Assembly: GCF_000149955.1 (NCBI RefSeq)
Contig: NC_030988.1
Span: forward strand, 3,529,248 to 3,593,247
Direction: 5' to 3'
DNA length: 64,000 bases
Source of the DNA: Fusarium oxysporum f. sp. lycopersici 4287
Lineage: Eukaryota > Ascomycota > Sordariomycetes > Hypocreales > Nectriaceae
The notes beneath the pieces were generated by a model. It saw only the letters and a program-made list of their open reading frames with translations, searched no databases and had not been told where the DNA came from. Below, piece after piece: positions 32,924 through 43,009 of the stretch (positions are counted from its first letter, which is position 1; every line of letters starts with the position of its first letter). Made by a program: the position numbers and the translations under genes.

Positions 32924-33995
32924 TCACCCGTTCGCCAGCCGCGTCATAATCTCCTTGACAACAACATTCTTAATCACCTCAAGCGACTCTTCACGAACCT
33001 GCCCCTCTTGGACAAAATCAACGACCCCCTCAAGCCTGTCCATGTCTTCACGCAATTCTGAGAACGAGCAGTCATACGTATCGGCAAACTCCTCATTCTT
33101 CGAATCAAGCGCCGCAAAACGATGTTCCAGCGCGTCGTATCGCTCTTGGAGCTTATCCATGCCTTCGACCAGTTCCTTGTTTTGCTGTTTCAGCTTCTCG
33201 TTCTCGGTCTCCAAGGCTTCGACTCGGCTTTGCACTTCCTTCATAGCTCGGAGTTCGGCCTAGAGAAGGGTGATATCGTCGCGTTCGGTTTCGGTATCTT
33301 GGCGTGGACGCTTTTTGCTGGGAAATTCGATCGGGGGAGGCGGAGGCGGTGGGCGGGATGTGGTTTCATCGTATGATGGTGGTGCGGCTGTGTCGCCTGA
33401 GGGCTCGATGAGTTTGCCTCCAATGCCGCCGTACAAACTGGCGATGTGGTATCGGGTGCTGCAGGACTTGAAGAGACCTTGACTGGCCGCATCGCTGATG
33501 TGTTGTAGCTTGGGGGGCGCGTCGCGAGCTTCGATGTAAATGGAGAGGGCGGTGGCCTTGGATAGATCACGAATAGCGTCGAGGACTACTCCGGAGGATT
33601 TTTTAGATGCAGATAACGGCTCGACAGCAGCGGTGTGGACAATGATGGTAGGAGGACACCAACGTAAAGTCGAGACTAAGAGTGGTAGACTTGAACGCCT
33701 CCCCTATTGTTGTGGGAACAGTCGGGTTCTTAACAACCTCAAGAGAAACGATAGACGAAGCACAAACTCGAACCATGGCCTTCGTAACAATATCCAACCC
33801 CTTGAGCTTAACAGGCACACCCAGCTCAAAAAAAGCAGCCTCCCCATTAAACCTCGTATTAAAGGTAACAGCGCTCGATCTCGGATCCGGCTTCGTCAAG
33901 AATTGCATCGTATCATCCTCCCGCCACCTCACGACAGCTTTCGTAGTATGATGTAAATCGAGCGACGGTTCTTTCAGGCACGTTGAAGACGACAT
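32924..33995 (-). pseudogene. Conserved fungal hypothetical protein with coiled coil, broken
   Basis: From ATG 33995 the minus strand encodes LKEPSLDLHHTTKAVVRW, FNGEAAFFELGVPVKLKG and IGEAFKSTTLSLDFTL. A one-base frameshift at about 33655 then moves the frame to PPTIIVHTAAVEPLSASKK, SSGVVLDAIRDLSKATALSI, YGGIGGKLIEP, a proline-rich segment and KKRPRQDTETERDDITLL. A TAG (33262-33260) follows where AELRAMKEVQSRVEALE continues in frame, so a Gln (CAG) was probably lost by C-to-T change. The last about 105 codons form a strong coiled coil (ENEKLKQQNKELVEGMDKL) ending at 32924. The layout resembles an uncharacterised Aspergillus/Penicillium family that I recall only by pattern. The function is unknown. 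An intron with GTAAGT and CTAAT lies just upstream of the ATG (about 34036-33998), so the gene may have an extra 5' exon. Confidence 0.6.
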
Positions 33996-34099
33996 TTCTA
34001 CGATTAGTACGTCCACCAGAGGGAACTTACCGGACCAAGCCCGTGTCCAAAAGGAGGAACAGCTTCGACGACAGGCGATCCGCAAAGCCTCCAGCGAAC

Positions 34100-35149
34100 T
34101 GCGAGAACCAGGCAGATCCCTTCTACAGTCCCCGGTTGTTCCAGCAAAGGAGGCTTGACGCGCTCGTTTGATGGGTGCAAGTCGGAATTTTATGACGGTC
34201 TGTAGCGCGAGTTACTGCCTCTTTTTGGACGCGGGTGCTTTTTTGAAGAATGAGTTGATGGGAGGAGGATGTTGTGAGGATGGAGGAAGACATCGTGAAG
34301 AGTTGAAGAACTAGCGTCGTGTTGGGTGCGGAGATAGAAGGGAAGGGAATTAAGATGGCTGGTGCCGAGAGACACAATTTCGAAGGAAGAATTGTTTGTC
34401 CGTATACCGGGTATGACCTCGAGAGTGGATCGCCCTGGGGTGTCAGAAATGCTGGTCGCCATTCACATGAATTCTTTTGTCACCTATTTGCATCAATCTC
34501 TCAAGCTTTTTGCCGCTGCCGGCATCTCTGGGTGCGTTGCGCTTGCAGGCGACGTCGACGCAGCGCAAGGGGGTCATGTTCGTCCACGAATCGGAACTCC
34601 ATTGTTGCTTTGTGTTGCTAGTGAAATTTGCTGATTTCACATGACACGTTGAGATTTTTGGGCCGTGAGAACGGGCTAACCTGATAAGGAAAATGTAACG
34701 CTCTTACCAAAGGCTTTCTAGTCCAAAATAGGGAAATGTAACGCTCAACGGCCTTCTATTCATTCTCCGACCGCCCTTAAGGTCGTTCATTCCAACCCTC
34801 GTAATACAACAGCAAGGCAGATTTGAGACTAAAAAATGTATTTTCAAGTTATTCAGGCATACAGGAACCCAATTAAGCTATACGAGACCAGAAGTTCGTG
34901 CTGTGGTCTGGAAATTCTAAATGCTGATTCCCCCCTGGAATCACGGTATATAGATTTCTTGAGTAGAGCACAGGAAATTGGACGCGTCTGAGGTACGATG
35001 ATCCCAGGAGCAACCCACCAGAGATCGTCATGCAAAGAGATGATTGGTATGAGGCCAAGCCACCGGGAATCTCACTAGATAACCGCCAGTATAGAGCAAT
35101 GGGCCTGCCTTCAGGATATCTAAAAGCAAGCTACAGCTGGTGTCTTGAT
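34100..35149. other. Intergenic stretch, no gene supported
   Basis: Short overlapping frames on both strands at 34190-34640 lack coding features. Two copies of a word GGAAAATGTAACGCTC / GGGAAATGTAACGCTC occur near 34690 and 34733, related to one near 32138. Confidence 0.35.
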
Positions 35150-35336
35150 CAAGGACGGGAGCAACTGAATTCAATTCAACGTAAGTCAACCCACATCAAC
35201 ATTTTGTCGAAGAGCCATTAGGATATGTAGATTAGGCCAGGGGGTGAGCTAAAATACACATATTCTATTGGCTCCTTGACAAAATGTTGATGTGAATTGC
35301 CTTACGTTGAATTGAATTCAGTTGCTCCCATCCTTG
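35150..35336. repeat. Foldback MITE (about 187 bp)
   Basis: The left arm CAAGGACGGGAGCAACTGAA and the inverted right arm CAAGGATGGGAGCAACTGAA pair over about 67 bp with only a few mismatches. They are separated by about 55 bp, so the element would fold into a nearly perfect hairpin. No TA or longer target duplication is evident. It lies about 130 bp downstream of the chromodomain gene's stop. Confidence 0.8.
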
Positions 35337-35470
35337 CCAAAAAGGAGCACGCAAAAACTGATTCAAGAACACGTTATGGTATCAAGTCAAATACAAGAAA
35401 GATCATTATCGATGGTTGTTCATCTCCTATGCTTGTGTTATCTACATATACACACGCCATCTATCACCAT

Positions 35471-36091
35471 CTAGTCCTTCACTCGTGACTTCTTTCGAGG
35501 TCGTCCAGGCCCACGCATGCTCTTGCGCTTCTCTGAAGCACCCTTAGCCAACTGCTTAGTCTCAAACTTGTCCAACATATCGGGCGTAATCGTGCGCAGC
35601 TTGGACTCGTGCTCCCAAGTCGATTCGGCTGGACGGTAGCCAACCCACTGTACTTGATACATGTGTTGGGAGTTTCCGGACTTGTCCGAGGGTGAGGCTC
35701 GCTTTAAGATCTTGAAGACGTGATAGGTATCAAGGTTGGTGGCAGCCTTGCGGCCGTCCAGCTTTTCCCAGTACTTGAAGACAAGCACAGGCACCTTTTC
35801 TTGAAGACTCCACTCTGACTCCCAGGTGGTTTCCCCGTCTTGCCACTTGACTTGGATGTCTACGGTGGAGTTTTTGGTGTCAACACGGTGGCCAATGAAT
35901 TTGTCAATCGCAACGTCTTTTTCCAAGTCGGGACCGATCTTCTGAGTCGCGCCTCCCTTAGGCGGCGACTGCACTTTGCCAGCGATTGGAGAAGCTTTAC
36001 TCTCAGCTGGCTCCTGGAGATGAGCCGTACCATGATGCTTGGAACGTGTAGCAGCAGCCATACTGTCTCGAGTTCTCAAATGTAAAGCCAA
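35471..36091 (-). CDS. Double chromodomain protein with AT-hook
   Basis: This intronless 206-residue protein has a first chromodomain-like segment (about 60-110: IDKFIGHRVDTKNSTVDIQV, KWQDGETTWESEW, VFKYWEKLDGR) and a second canonical one (about 121-178: YHVFKILKRAS, YQVQWVGYRPAESTWEHES). The basic C-terminus holds an AT-hook (RGPGRPRKK, about 193-201). Chromodomains read methylated histone tails, and the AT-hook adds minor-groove DNA binding, so a nuclear chromatin role is likely. The aromatic cage is only partly recognisable. The start is ATG 36091; Met11 is an alternative. The frame is intact despite dense repeats around it. It is much smaller than HP1/HepA-type proteins with chromoshadow domains and belongs to a short fungal family. 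A retroelement integrase chromodomain origin is possible but no integrase is adjacent. Confidence 0.8.
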   Translation of the reverse strand: MALHLRTRDSMAAATRSKHHGTAHLQEPAESKASPIAGKVQSPPKGGATQKIGPDLEKDVAIDKFIGHRVDTKNSTVDIQVKWQDGETTWESEWSLQEKVPVLVFKYWEKLDGRKAATNLDTYHVFKILKRASPSDKSGNSQHMYQVQWVGYRPAESTWEHESKLRTITPDMLDKFETKQLAKGASEKRKSMRGPGRPRKKSRVKD

Positions 36092-36464
36092 AAAGTCGTA
36101 GGGATCTGGTCAGTCGGCGTATGTGACGAGTCCAAATAAGGTCAAAAACATCGTATCGCGCAAAACAGAGGCAATGAAACAAAAACGCTGCCAGTTGCAA
36201 TTGATATTCCGGTGATTCAGCGCGTTGAGCTTTGTTGAAGTGGTTTCACTGCTGCGTTACTGCAGATGCTGATGGCAAGTTACGCGTGAACGCGTTCACC
36301 TGCAACGCGTTAACAGGGTAAGTGCGCCACAATCAGCCACGAGTTACATGGCATGGGTTGGGTGTGGCGGCCAATATATAGGCACCTAGGTGCCCAAATA
36401 AAATTGCGCACCCACTACTGATAAGAAAAAGAAAAAAAAAAGAAAAGAAAGAAGAAAAAAACCC
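36092..36464. promoter_or_regulatory. Upstream region of the chromodomain gene
   Basis: 370 bp with no gene. A 30-bp A/G-rich tract (about 36423-36460) marks the truncation point of the adjacent LINE relic. No specific promoter element is clear. Confidence 0.3.
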
Positions 36465-36583
36465 ATGCTTCGGTTGGATCGCTATTGCTGCGTAATCCTG
36501 AAGTTGCTTATCGTTCATGAGGCTGTCGTGTACCGTATCCTGCTTTCTCACATTCAGTTGAATCACCTGGAGGGACCTACTCA

Positions 36584-37254
36584 CAGTGTTGCTAATAATA
36601 TGGCAATAAAGTAGTATATTGCAATATAACCCATATGGTATGGACTTTCTCATATTGTAACAATATGATATGAAGATTTTGATATTGCAACAATATAATA
36701 TGAGGATGTCCATATTGGCAATATATTACTTATATTGGGATGTTAGTCCTGGGGTGAAATTGCCTTTTGACAGTCGCGGACAGGTCTTGCCCTATACCAA
36801 CGACAGGGATACTTGGCATTTTATTGGCTAAAATGCAGCCACGCGTTGTTTCCCCGCATCAGGGGAGGTACAATTGGTACTAACCATGTTTGGCTAAACC
36901 TTCCCTGCCGACCCATCGTCACCTCTGCCCATTATCTTTGTTACTGTCGAGCGGAGACAGACTTACCGCCATACCTCAATAGCGCCTCCCTTTTGTAAAA
37001 TGGCCACAACGAGAAGAGTCGTCAATTTCAGTCGACTTGGCGATGAGACTTGTGCAGAAGCGGTTTAGTGATGGGGTCACGTGGAATATATTGGGTGTAT
37101 TGTCACACTGCCAATATATTGGGATCTTGGCAATAAATACAATATGAGCCATGTTCATATTGGGTAATACAATATACATCCCTTGACAATACAATAATAT
37201 TGCGAGGGGATCCATATTGGCAATATCGTATTGTTTATATTATTAGCAACACTG
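36584..37254. mobile_element. 671-bp hAT-type MITE inside LINE-2
   Basis: The TIRs are CAGTGTTGCTAATAATAT, inverted at the right end, with a perfect 8-bp target duplication CCTACTCA (36576-36583 and 37255-37262). The subterminal sequence is full of CAATAT/ATATTG words. A degraded piece of the same family lies at about 40892-41075. No coding capacity is evident. Confidence 0.93.
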
Positions 37255-37262
37255 CCTACTCA

Positions 37263-38418
37263 TGCCACCTGGGGTGAAGTTTTAGGCAATTTCTACTGAA
37301 TGACTCATGCGGACCGCTGCAGAGAGCGCACTTGGGTATCTGTGCCTGGCACTTACTGTGATGGTGGCTCTCGGCGGCGCATCTTGCACATACTCGATTC
37401 TTGCTGCACGAGAATGCTTTGTGACCGAGCCCTTGGCAGTTATAGCATTGTTCCGGTCCAGTGATCTGCTCGAATACACTCGTATATGTCGATTCACCTG
37501 CGACGAGAAAGTAGTGTTCCTGTAGTAGTCTCTTGGCATCGTTGTTTTTAGTGAGGTACACCACCATGGATCCATATGTCTTAGGGTTGACCTTTCGGCT
37601 CAGCCAGGCCACTTTGGCAATCTGCACTCCATTCTCATGGCTCAAGGTTTCCATTGCTCCGGGGAGAACATTAAATTCCTGGTCAAAAACGGTCGTACGA
37701 TTCATGCTATCAACTTTGATAGGATATAATTGGTCTCGAAGGACATGTCCTGCTCAACTGTCTTGTGGATAATCGTCGGTGTAGCGTCTCCAATGTGGTC
37801 TTCAGGAACTCTGGACTTATCCACTGTGCAGAACACCGGTTCCGGAGTTGCCGATCGGGCCGCAGATGGAGATTGGCTGGACATGCTGGTGGGTGTCATC
37901 CTGGCTGCGTCTGCATACGATTGAACCGACGACCGTTGTGTTTCAGTCTTGTTCAGCATGTTTAACTGTAGTCGAGTCTGCTCCAGCTCGCCACAAGCCT
38001 GGATAAGCTGGTCTTGGACTTGCGATAATTCTTGTGCCGTCTGAGCCGTGGTCCTGGTGACTTCCTCGGCCATACGATCTCTGAGTTTAGTGAACTCGAG
38101 CTGAAACTCAGCCTTCATCGCTTCGGTTTTCATGTTGAAGTCCTGCCCCAGGAGTTGCTTCAAGCTCTGGACTGCCTCGACCACGCCCCCGGATGACTTA
38201 GGGGCAGTCTGCTTCCGAGCTCGGTTTTGTCCTAGAACTCCCTCGCTAGTCCCACCTTCTTCCTGCCAATCCATATCGCCATTTTGCTGCTGCATCTCCA
38301 ACATCTTCGTCGTCCTGGCCATCTTTCGCTGGGGACGATGATATCCCCCGCCCGACGCATCCGGCTCATGTCCCATGACGATAATGACGTCTGATACGGG
38401 GTTCGCAACACCAGACAT
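37263..38418 (-). pseudogene. LINE-2 ORF1, frameshifted with internal deletion
   Basis: From ATG 38418 the protein has a coiled-coil middle (EFTKLRDRMAEEVTRTTAQT, LSQVQDQLIQA) and the conserved SYADAARMTPTS and VFCTVDKSRVPED words. The frame shifts near 37735 just before DQLYPIKVDSMNRT, and about 90 residues of the RNA-binding fold present in LINE-3 are missing there. The last part (37705-37256) has YGSMVVYLTKNNDAKRLL and three CCHC knuckles (CYNCQGLGHKAFSC, CARCAAESHHHSKC, CALCSGPHESFSRNC). Confidence 0.8.
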
Positions 38419-38687
38419 CCACTAAGCGGTTACCAGGACTTTCAAAAGTTATAAAAAAAGGATAACAAAAGTATTCAAGAAGTATCGAGTCTCCCCGGTC
38501 GAGGGTCAAGTGCGAATCAATCGGTCGGTTTTTTATTTTTATTTTTATTTTTTAATTGGAGGGAGAAAAAGGCACATAACCTGGTCTTATCTCGTCTCGT
38601 CATCCATGTCATAGGCTGAAAAAAGGGGTAATGAAGAAAAACAGAGGGTATCAAGCCCGATCGTTCCAAATCCAAGATTTTGCTCCC

Positions 38688-40250
38688 TCACCCGCCTCCT
38701 TCAGGTAGAATATTCCCTAGGCTTCTTAGAACCTCGATGACTGGTATGTCCCTTGTTCCTGCGCTCGCCTTCTCCTGCTCCTCACGTTGTCGAAGTCGTA
38801 GGGCGCTAACACTAAGGACCTTATCCGCTTCTTTGCCCGCAACCAGAACCCGCTGCTCGAGCTTGTGAACGTTGTCGGCAAGTTGGTCGACCTGAAACTC
38901 GAGTGACGACTGAATAATCCGCAACCTTGGTTCTGTCTGAGACCGAACAGCGTCGAATGATGCTGTCTCGTCGGCCAGGAATCCTCTGATCTTGCCTTCA
39001 TATGGATCTAAAAGATCAAAGTCTGGTAGAACAATAGGCCCAGTCTCGCCTCCGGAGAAGAGAGGCGGTTGGCCAGGCGGTGGTTTTCGTATTGCTTGCC
39101 ATACCTTCTTCTCATCTTGTAATCTTTTGATGTTGATTTCCAGTTGGGCCAGTTTCTCGTCCAACTCCATGTTTCTGGGGTTGGGCCTCAACACTACAGG
39201 CACATTTGGCCCGTCATCCTCTCGACTAAACCAGTCTGAGAAGTCAGATCGAGCCGCAAAGTCTTTTAGCAGTTGATCTTGAATAGCACGAGCACCAAGA
39301 ATAGCATTAGAATTCGGTGTGCTATGAGGAGGCTTCGCTGCCAGAGCGCGCTCGCCACACCAGGTCAACAGTTGTTTCATACGCCGAGGCTCTGTCAAGC
39401 CTTCGGCTTCAATGTGTTTGTAAAAATCCGCCGGGTTGACCTCCCGGTGGGGTATTGCTGTTTGGCCGCTCTCGATCAGAGAGCTCGCCCTTCTTCCACG
39501 GTTACCCAAACTGCTCCGCCTGTTGCTATTGCCCCCCTTCTTTCGCATCTCTTTGTTTCTGTTAATGATGGGCGTATCGCTCATAGGCAGAGCAATTGTG
39601 GTCGACTGCACAGGCGGTTCGCGTTGCGGCGATTTATCCCAGTCCGGAGGCGGTCTAGTAGGTTTTGCGCGGGATTCGCGTTTCTTAGGCGCTCCACTGA
39701 CTGGGGAAGCTGGCGCTGCTTCAGGTACTGTTTCTAGTTGGGATTCAGGCTCGGGTTCTGGTATGGACGCTGGTGCTGGTTGAGGGCCTTCTTCCTCCTG
39801 TGCTTCCCCAGATCGTCGCGTGCTCCTCCTGGTTGATGGTCTCTTGGGGACCTTGATTTCTTGCGCATCTGATGCTTCAACACTCGCTTTTCGTCTGCTA
39901 CTCTTCCTCGTCGGGGGCTTTGTCGTCGTGTTTGTTTCTTTTTCGGGCGGCCCCTCCTCCACAATCGTTCCATTAGTCGTCGGTGCCTTAGCAGCATGTT
40001 GCTTCGCCGCAGGTCGTCCCTTTGCAGACGACTTCACTGGCTCCGCCTTTGGCTCTGGCACTGCTTCCGTCTTCGGTTCGTCTGTCTTGTCCGTCTTAAT
40101 TCTCTTCGATTTTCGCACAAATGCGAAGTCATCGTCGAGCTCATAATCTGTCGCCGCCGCTGCAGCGAGACGCTTGCTCAACCGTCGCCCGTGCTCGTTG
40201 CTTATGCTAATTACTTGAAGCGGCCGCCGAGTCGTCACCGGAGTCGTCAT
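38688..40250 (-). CDS. dsn1: Kinetochore protein Dsn1/Mis13 (Mis12/MIND complex)
   Basis: Dsn1 is the MIND-complex subunit that links inner-kinetochore CENP-C/CENP-T to the Ndc80 complex. The product is 520 residues without introns. The N-terminal half is disordered, with Lys/Arg and Pro-rich repeats. A motif RRSSLGNRGRRASSL at residues 244-258 matches the conserved Aurora B-regulated Dsn1 segment. It is followed by the family signature HREVNPADFYKHIEAEGL, EPRRMKQLLTWC (about 268-298) and a C-terminal helical region with LAQLEINIKRLQDEKKVWQA. This is an essential housekeeping gene in fungi and its frame is intact, so the region contains true host sequence. The start at 40250 gives the conserved TTRRPLQV and SKRLAA N-terminus. 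The stop lies about 250 bp from the LINE-2 relic's 5' end. Confidence 0.9.
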   Translation of the reverse strand: MTTPVTTRRPLQVISISNEHGRRLSKRLAAAAATDYELDDDFAFVRKSKRIKTDKTDEPKTEAVPEPKAEPVKSSAKGRPAAKQHAAKAPTTNGTIVEEGPPEKETNTTTKPPTRKSSRRKASVEASDAQEIKVPKRPSTRRSTRRSGEAQEEEGPQPAPASIPEPEPESQLETVPEAAPASPVSGAPKKRESRAKPTRPPPDWDKSPQREPPVQSTTIALPMSDTPIINRNKEMRKKGGNSNRRSSLGNRGRRASSLIESGQTAIPHREVNPADFYKHIEAEGLTEPRRMKQLLTWCGERALAAKPPHSTPNSNAILGARAIQDQLLKDFAARSDFSDWFSREDDGPNVPVVLRPNPRNMELDEKLAQLEINIKRLQDEKKVWQAIRKPPPGQPPLFSGGETGPIVLPDFDLLDPYEGKIRGFLADETASFDAVRSQTEPRLRIIQSSLEFQVDQLADNVHKLEQRVLVAGKEADKVLSVSALRLRQREEQEKASAGTRDIPVIEVLRSLGNILPEGGG

Positions 40251-40891
40251 GGGTGGCGCATTCGGGACCGTTGACGATGTGATTTTAGATTCCCGGGGTC
40301 GTGATGCCGGGAAAGTTGTCGGTGCGGTGCGGTACGGTCGGTGGTGGAGGGGCCGAAACTGTCGCGCAGGGTCAAAGAGGTGCGTCGCGTCGTGATTTAC
40401 GTGTTCTCAATGATTAAAAAAATGCTGCTCAAAATGCTCAAATGCTATCACAATGCAATTCGTGATGTCGGTCAGTTTGCGGCTTCGTAGATGGTGGTTT
40501 GCGGTTCGCGACGTGATTCGCGAATCGTATAGTTGCGTGGACTGCTTGCATATTTGGAGACAGCGGATAGTGTCGAGCACTGGCAGCTTCCTCTTTCACA
40601 CACATTCACAATCTAAAAAGCGTCACCACACAGTACGTTGAGGGATACAGTACCTACTATGTCTACCCCAGTTTGGCCTTTTATACACTAGCTGAGCGTC
40701 AAGCCAAAGGTAACGATAAGCCTCTCCGCACTGTAACGGGCCATTCCATCTTAGGACTAGTGCTCTGACTAGCAGTACTTGAGAGGTACGCGTATTATGG
40801 GGCCGAAAAATGGCTTACAGGTGAATTTTACAGCCAAAAATGGACATTACATCTGCTCACGAAGTGCCTTTCTGTTCCTGGAAGTCCCCAC
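40251..40891. promoter_or_regulatory. Dsn1 upstream region
   Basis: About 640 bp with no supported gene. The first 150 bases are GC-rich 5' flank of dsn1. No defined site is assigned. Confidence 0.35.
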
Positions 40892-41075
40892 CAGTGCTGT
40901 TAATATAAACAATATGATATTGGAAATTGAGCCCCTTCGCAATATTTTTGTATTACCCAATAGGAACATGACTCATATTGTACTTATTGCCAAGAACCCA
41001 ATATACTGGCATCGCGACAATACACTCAAAATATTCCACGTGACCCCATCACTATACCGCTTCTGCACAATTCTC
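40892..41075. repeat. Degraded fragment of the 671-bp hAT-type MITE
   Basis: The fragment starts CAGTGCTGTTAATATAAAC and follows the right half of the 36.6-kb MITE (reverse-complemented) up to the GTGACCCCATCACTA word, with many differences. No opposite terminus is found, so it is truncated. Confidence 0.75.
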
Positions 41076-41444
41076 GTCGCTCTACTGCACCATAACTTGA
41101 GGAACCCTACTCCGTACTAGAGTTCTTTTTGGTGGCCCACCTCACAGGAGGTAGAGTTCCCTTCAACGACAGGGGTAGAGTTCTTTTCGTAACTGCCAAT
41201 CATAATCCGACAATCCTATTACGTAAGGGGCGCGCCCGCCGTAGACCTGCCAAGTGGTGGATTATTCCACTGCTGAGAAACCCCGCATTACTCCACCATT
41301 TTCGCGGCAGCTGCTTGAATTTGGCCCTCATAATACGTTTTTCGAATATATGCCTGGATCCACTGCTAAACCCTCGAGGAAGGTGGCTCGCCGCCGACGT
41401 CGTGAGCGTCCAAGTACCCAATTTGAGAAAGAAAAGCTAAGTTT
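41076..41444. other. Unassigned stretch with a local repeat
   Basis: TAGAGTTC recurs at about 41120, 41151 and 41176, within wider similarity (AGGTAGAGTTC / GGGGTAGAGTTC). There is no convincing gene. A frame around 41340-41430 is basic (KVARRRRRERP) but short. Confidence 0.3.
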
Positions 41445-41774
41445 GTGACAGAGGCACCACCTACTCGCTTAGAGCACGCTACAGACAAACAGCGCGGGCG
41501 TCGACTGCAGCTGAAGAACGAGCGATGTTGGGTTGGGACTCTGAAGAATTCAAGCCGTTCGTCGTCTTCAGGTGATCCTAGTAGGAACGTCTATCTTTAT
41601 TTTGTGAATAAAGACCAATATTTTCTGCAAGATAGTAAGCGGAGAGATGTCCTTTGGGACAATATCGAATTTAGGAAGGGGTTTGATGTTCAGAATATAG
41701 ACAAGCTGGCGAAGAAGGTGATTGAAAAGATTTTGCACCAGTCGCAGAGGCACTACTCGATAGGTGAAATTTAA
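41445..41774 (+). CDS. Unrecognised short ORF, probably a gene fragment
   Basis: This 109-codon frame has coding-like composition: KQRGRRLQLKNERCWVGTLK, then RNVYLYFVNKDQYFL, KRRDVLWDNIEFRKGFD and IDKLAKKVIEKIL. I do not recognise the family. The frame stops at 41774, next to a CCT/CTA trinucleotide tract (41799-41830). Further downstream, the frames contain many stops. It is probably the surviving part of a larger decayed gene. Confidence 0.3.
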   Translation: MTEAPPTRLEHATDKQRGRRLQLKNERCWVGTLKNSSRSSSSGDPSRNVYLYFVNKDQYFLQDSKRRDVLWDNIEFRKGFDVQNIDKLAKKVIEKILHQSQRHYSIGEI

Positions 41775-41798
41775 GTCACTCAGTCTCAGCCTCTCACC

Positions 41799-41830
41799 CC
41801 TCCTCCTCCTCCTCCTACTACTACTACTAC
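41799..41830. repeat. Trinucleotide microsatellite (CCT)n(CTA)n
   Basis: Six CCT units run into about five CTA/ACT units. Confidence 0.85.
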
Positions 41831-43009
41831 ATCAATTGCCGTCGGTGATGACATCCAATAACAGTTTTTGTAGCCCGCGTGCCTCTCCGCGTTAATGAGA
41901 CTGATACTACTAACAAAAGGCCGCATGAGAACCGTGGCTACCCAGCCTATCACCATCGATGGACAGCCACATACGACTTATCAGTACCCCAGGCTTCTAG
42001 CCGTTACTGAGCACTGCCTTTTTGCCTGCCCGATTCTATAACGAAGACTTTGAACAGAGAGAATAGAAAAATAGTCTCGATGACTGGATGTTGGATATTG
42101 AGATTTGGAACAGACTTGACGTTTTGCCGTCACATGAGGGCTCAAGCCATGAAGTCAAGTATGAAACTGCAGTGAAGAGTATTGATGAGTTCCTTGAGCT
42201 TCTATTAGTCTAGAGCTCAGCTCCACTCAACACAGAAGCTTTCAATGACCCGGTTGCGGGCTTGTATTTTTTGGCGGTACATTATGTTATTATCTGAGAT
42301 AATCAGGGCATATTTAGGATTAGCGCGCGATATTCCCAGCGAGAGGTACATATGTTCAGTTCTGTATCGTGAACTCTGTGGATTATACCATATATTCAAT
42401 TCCAGATAAGATACGTAAGAGTAGTCGAACGAAAACACTCCGTATCATACTTCTGAGAACTATTATGCTGTTTCAGGTCTCTAAAGTATCAAGCACGAAC
42501 GAGTCAACTCGTAAGGATCCTACAGACGCTTTCTAGGACCCTACGAGGGACAGGTAAGGCACCTGACATAAAAGCGGCTTGTAAAATAGAAGAAGCTTCT
42601 GTAAAAGAAAACAAAATGAGCCAAGTAATTCAATAAGGATAAAGAAAGGCTCGCATAACCGGAGAAGAGGTCTTCCAAAAGACATCACGATCAGTATGCC
42701 TATAATGGTAATTACAGCCAACCGGCATATCAAGCGTCTGCGACATAGACCCTAGATATACTTGTCAACATATCCTAGCACTGTATAGCTTAAAAAAAAG
42801 AAGGAAGGAAGATGAAAACTCTAAAAAAAACTCTAGCTACAGAGGTTATTAATTATGAATTGATAACCGACCGCTTGTGAGAGCCTTTATATCAAGTCCT
42901 TCGAACTTTTATATACAGAAATTTCATCCTTTCTACCATTTGTTATCCATTATTAAATAGTAAGGAGGCGTTAGATACGGAGCCATATAAGGTGTAAAGA
43001 GACGCCTAA
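41831..43009. other. Gene-free stretch
   Basis: About 1.2 kb of A/T-rich sequence with stops in all frames and several short A/G runs. I found no RNA gene, TIR or recognisable coding relic. Confidence 0.4.

Larger units (their letters stand above)
36465..38440 (-). mobile_element. Tad-like LINE relic (LINE-2 copy), minus strand
   Basis: This has a degraded ORF1 (38418-37256) and only the first 30 or so codons of ORF2 (about 36575-36465: [20 protein letters not shown]). A pyrimidine-rich tract on that strand follows. A 671-bp hAT-type MITE sits between ORF1 and ORF2. The family is the same as the copies at 8 kb and 26 kb but clearly diverged. Confidence 0.85.
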
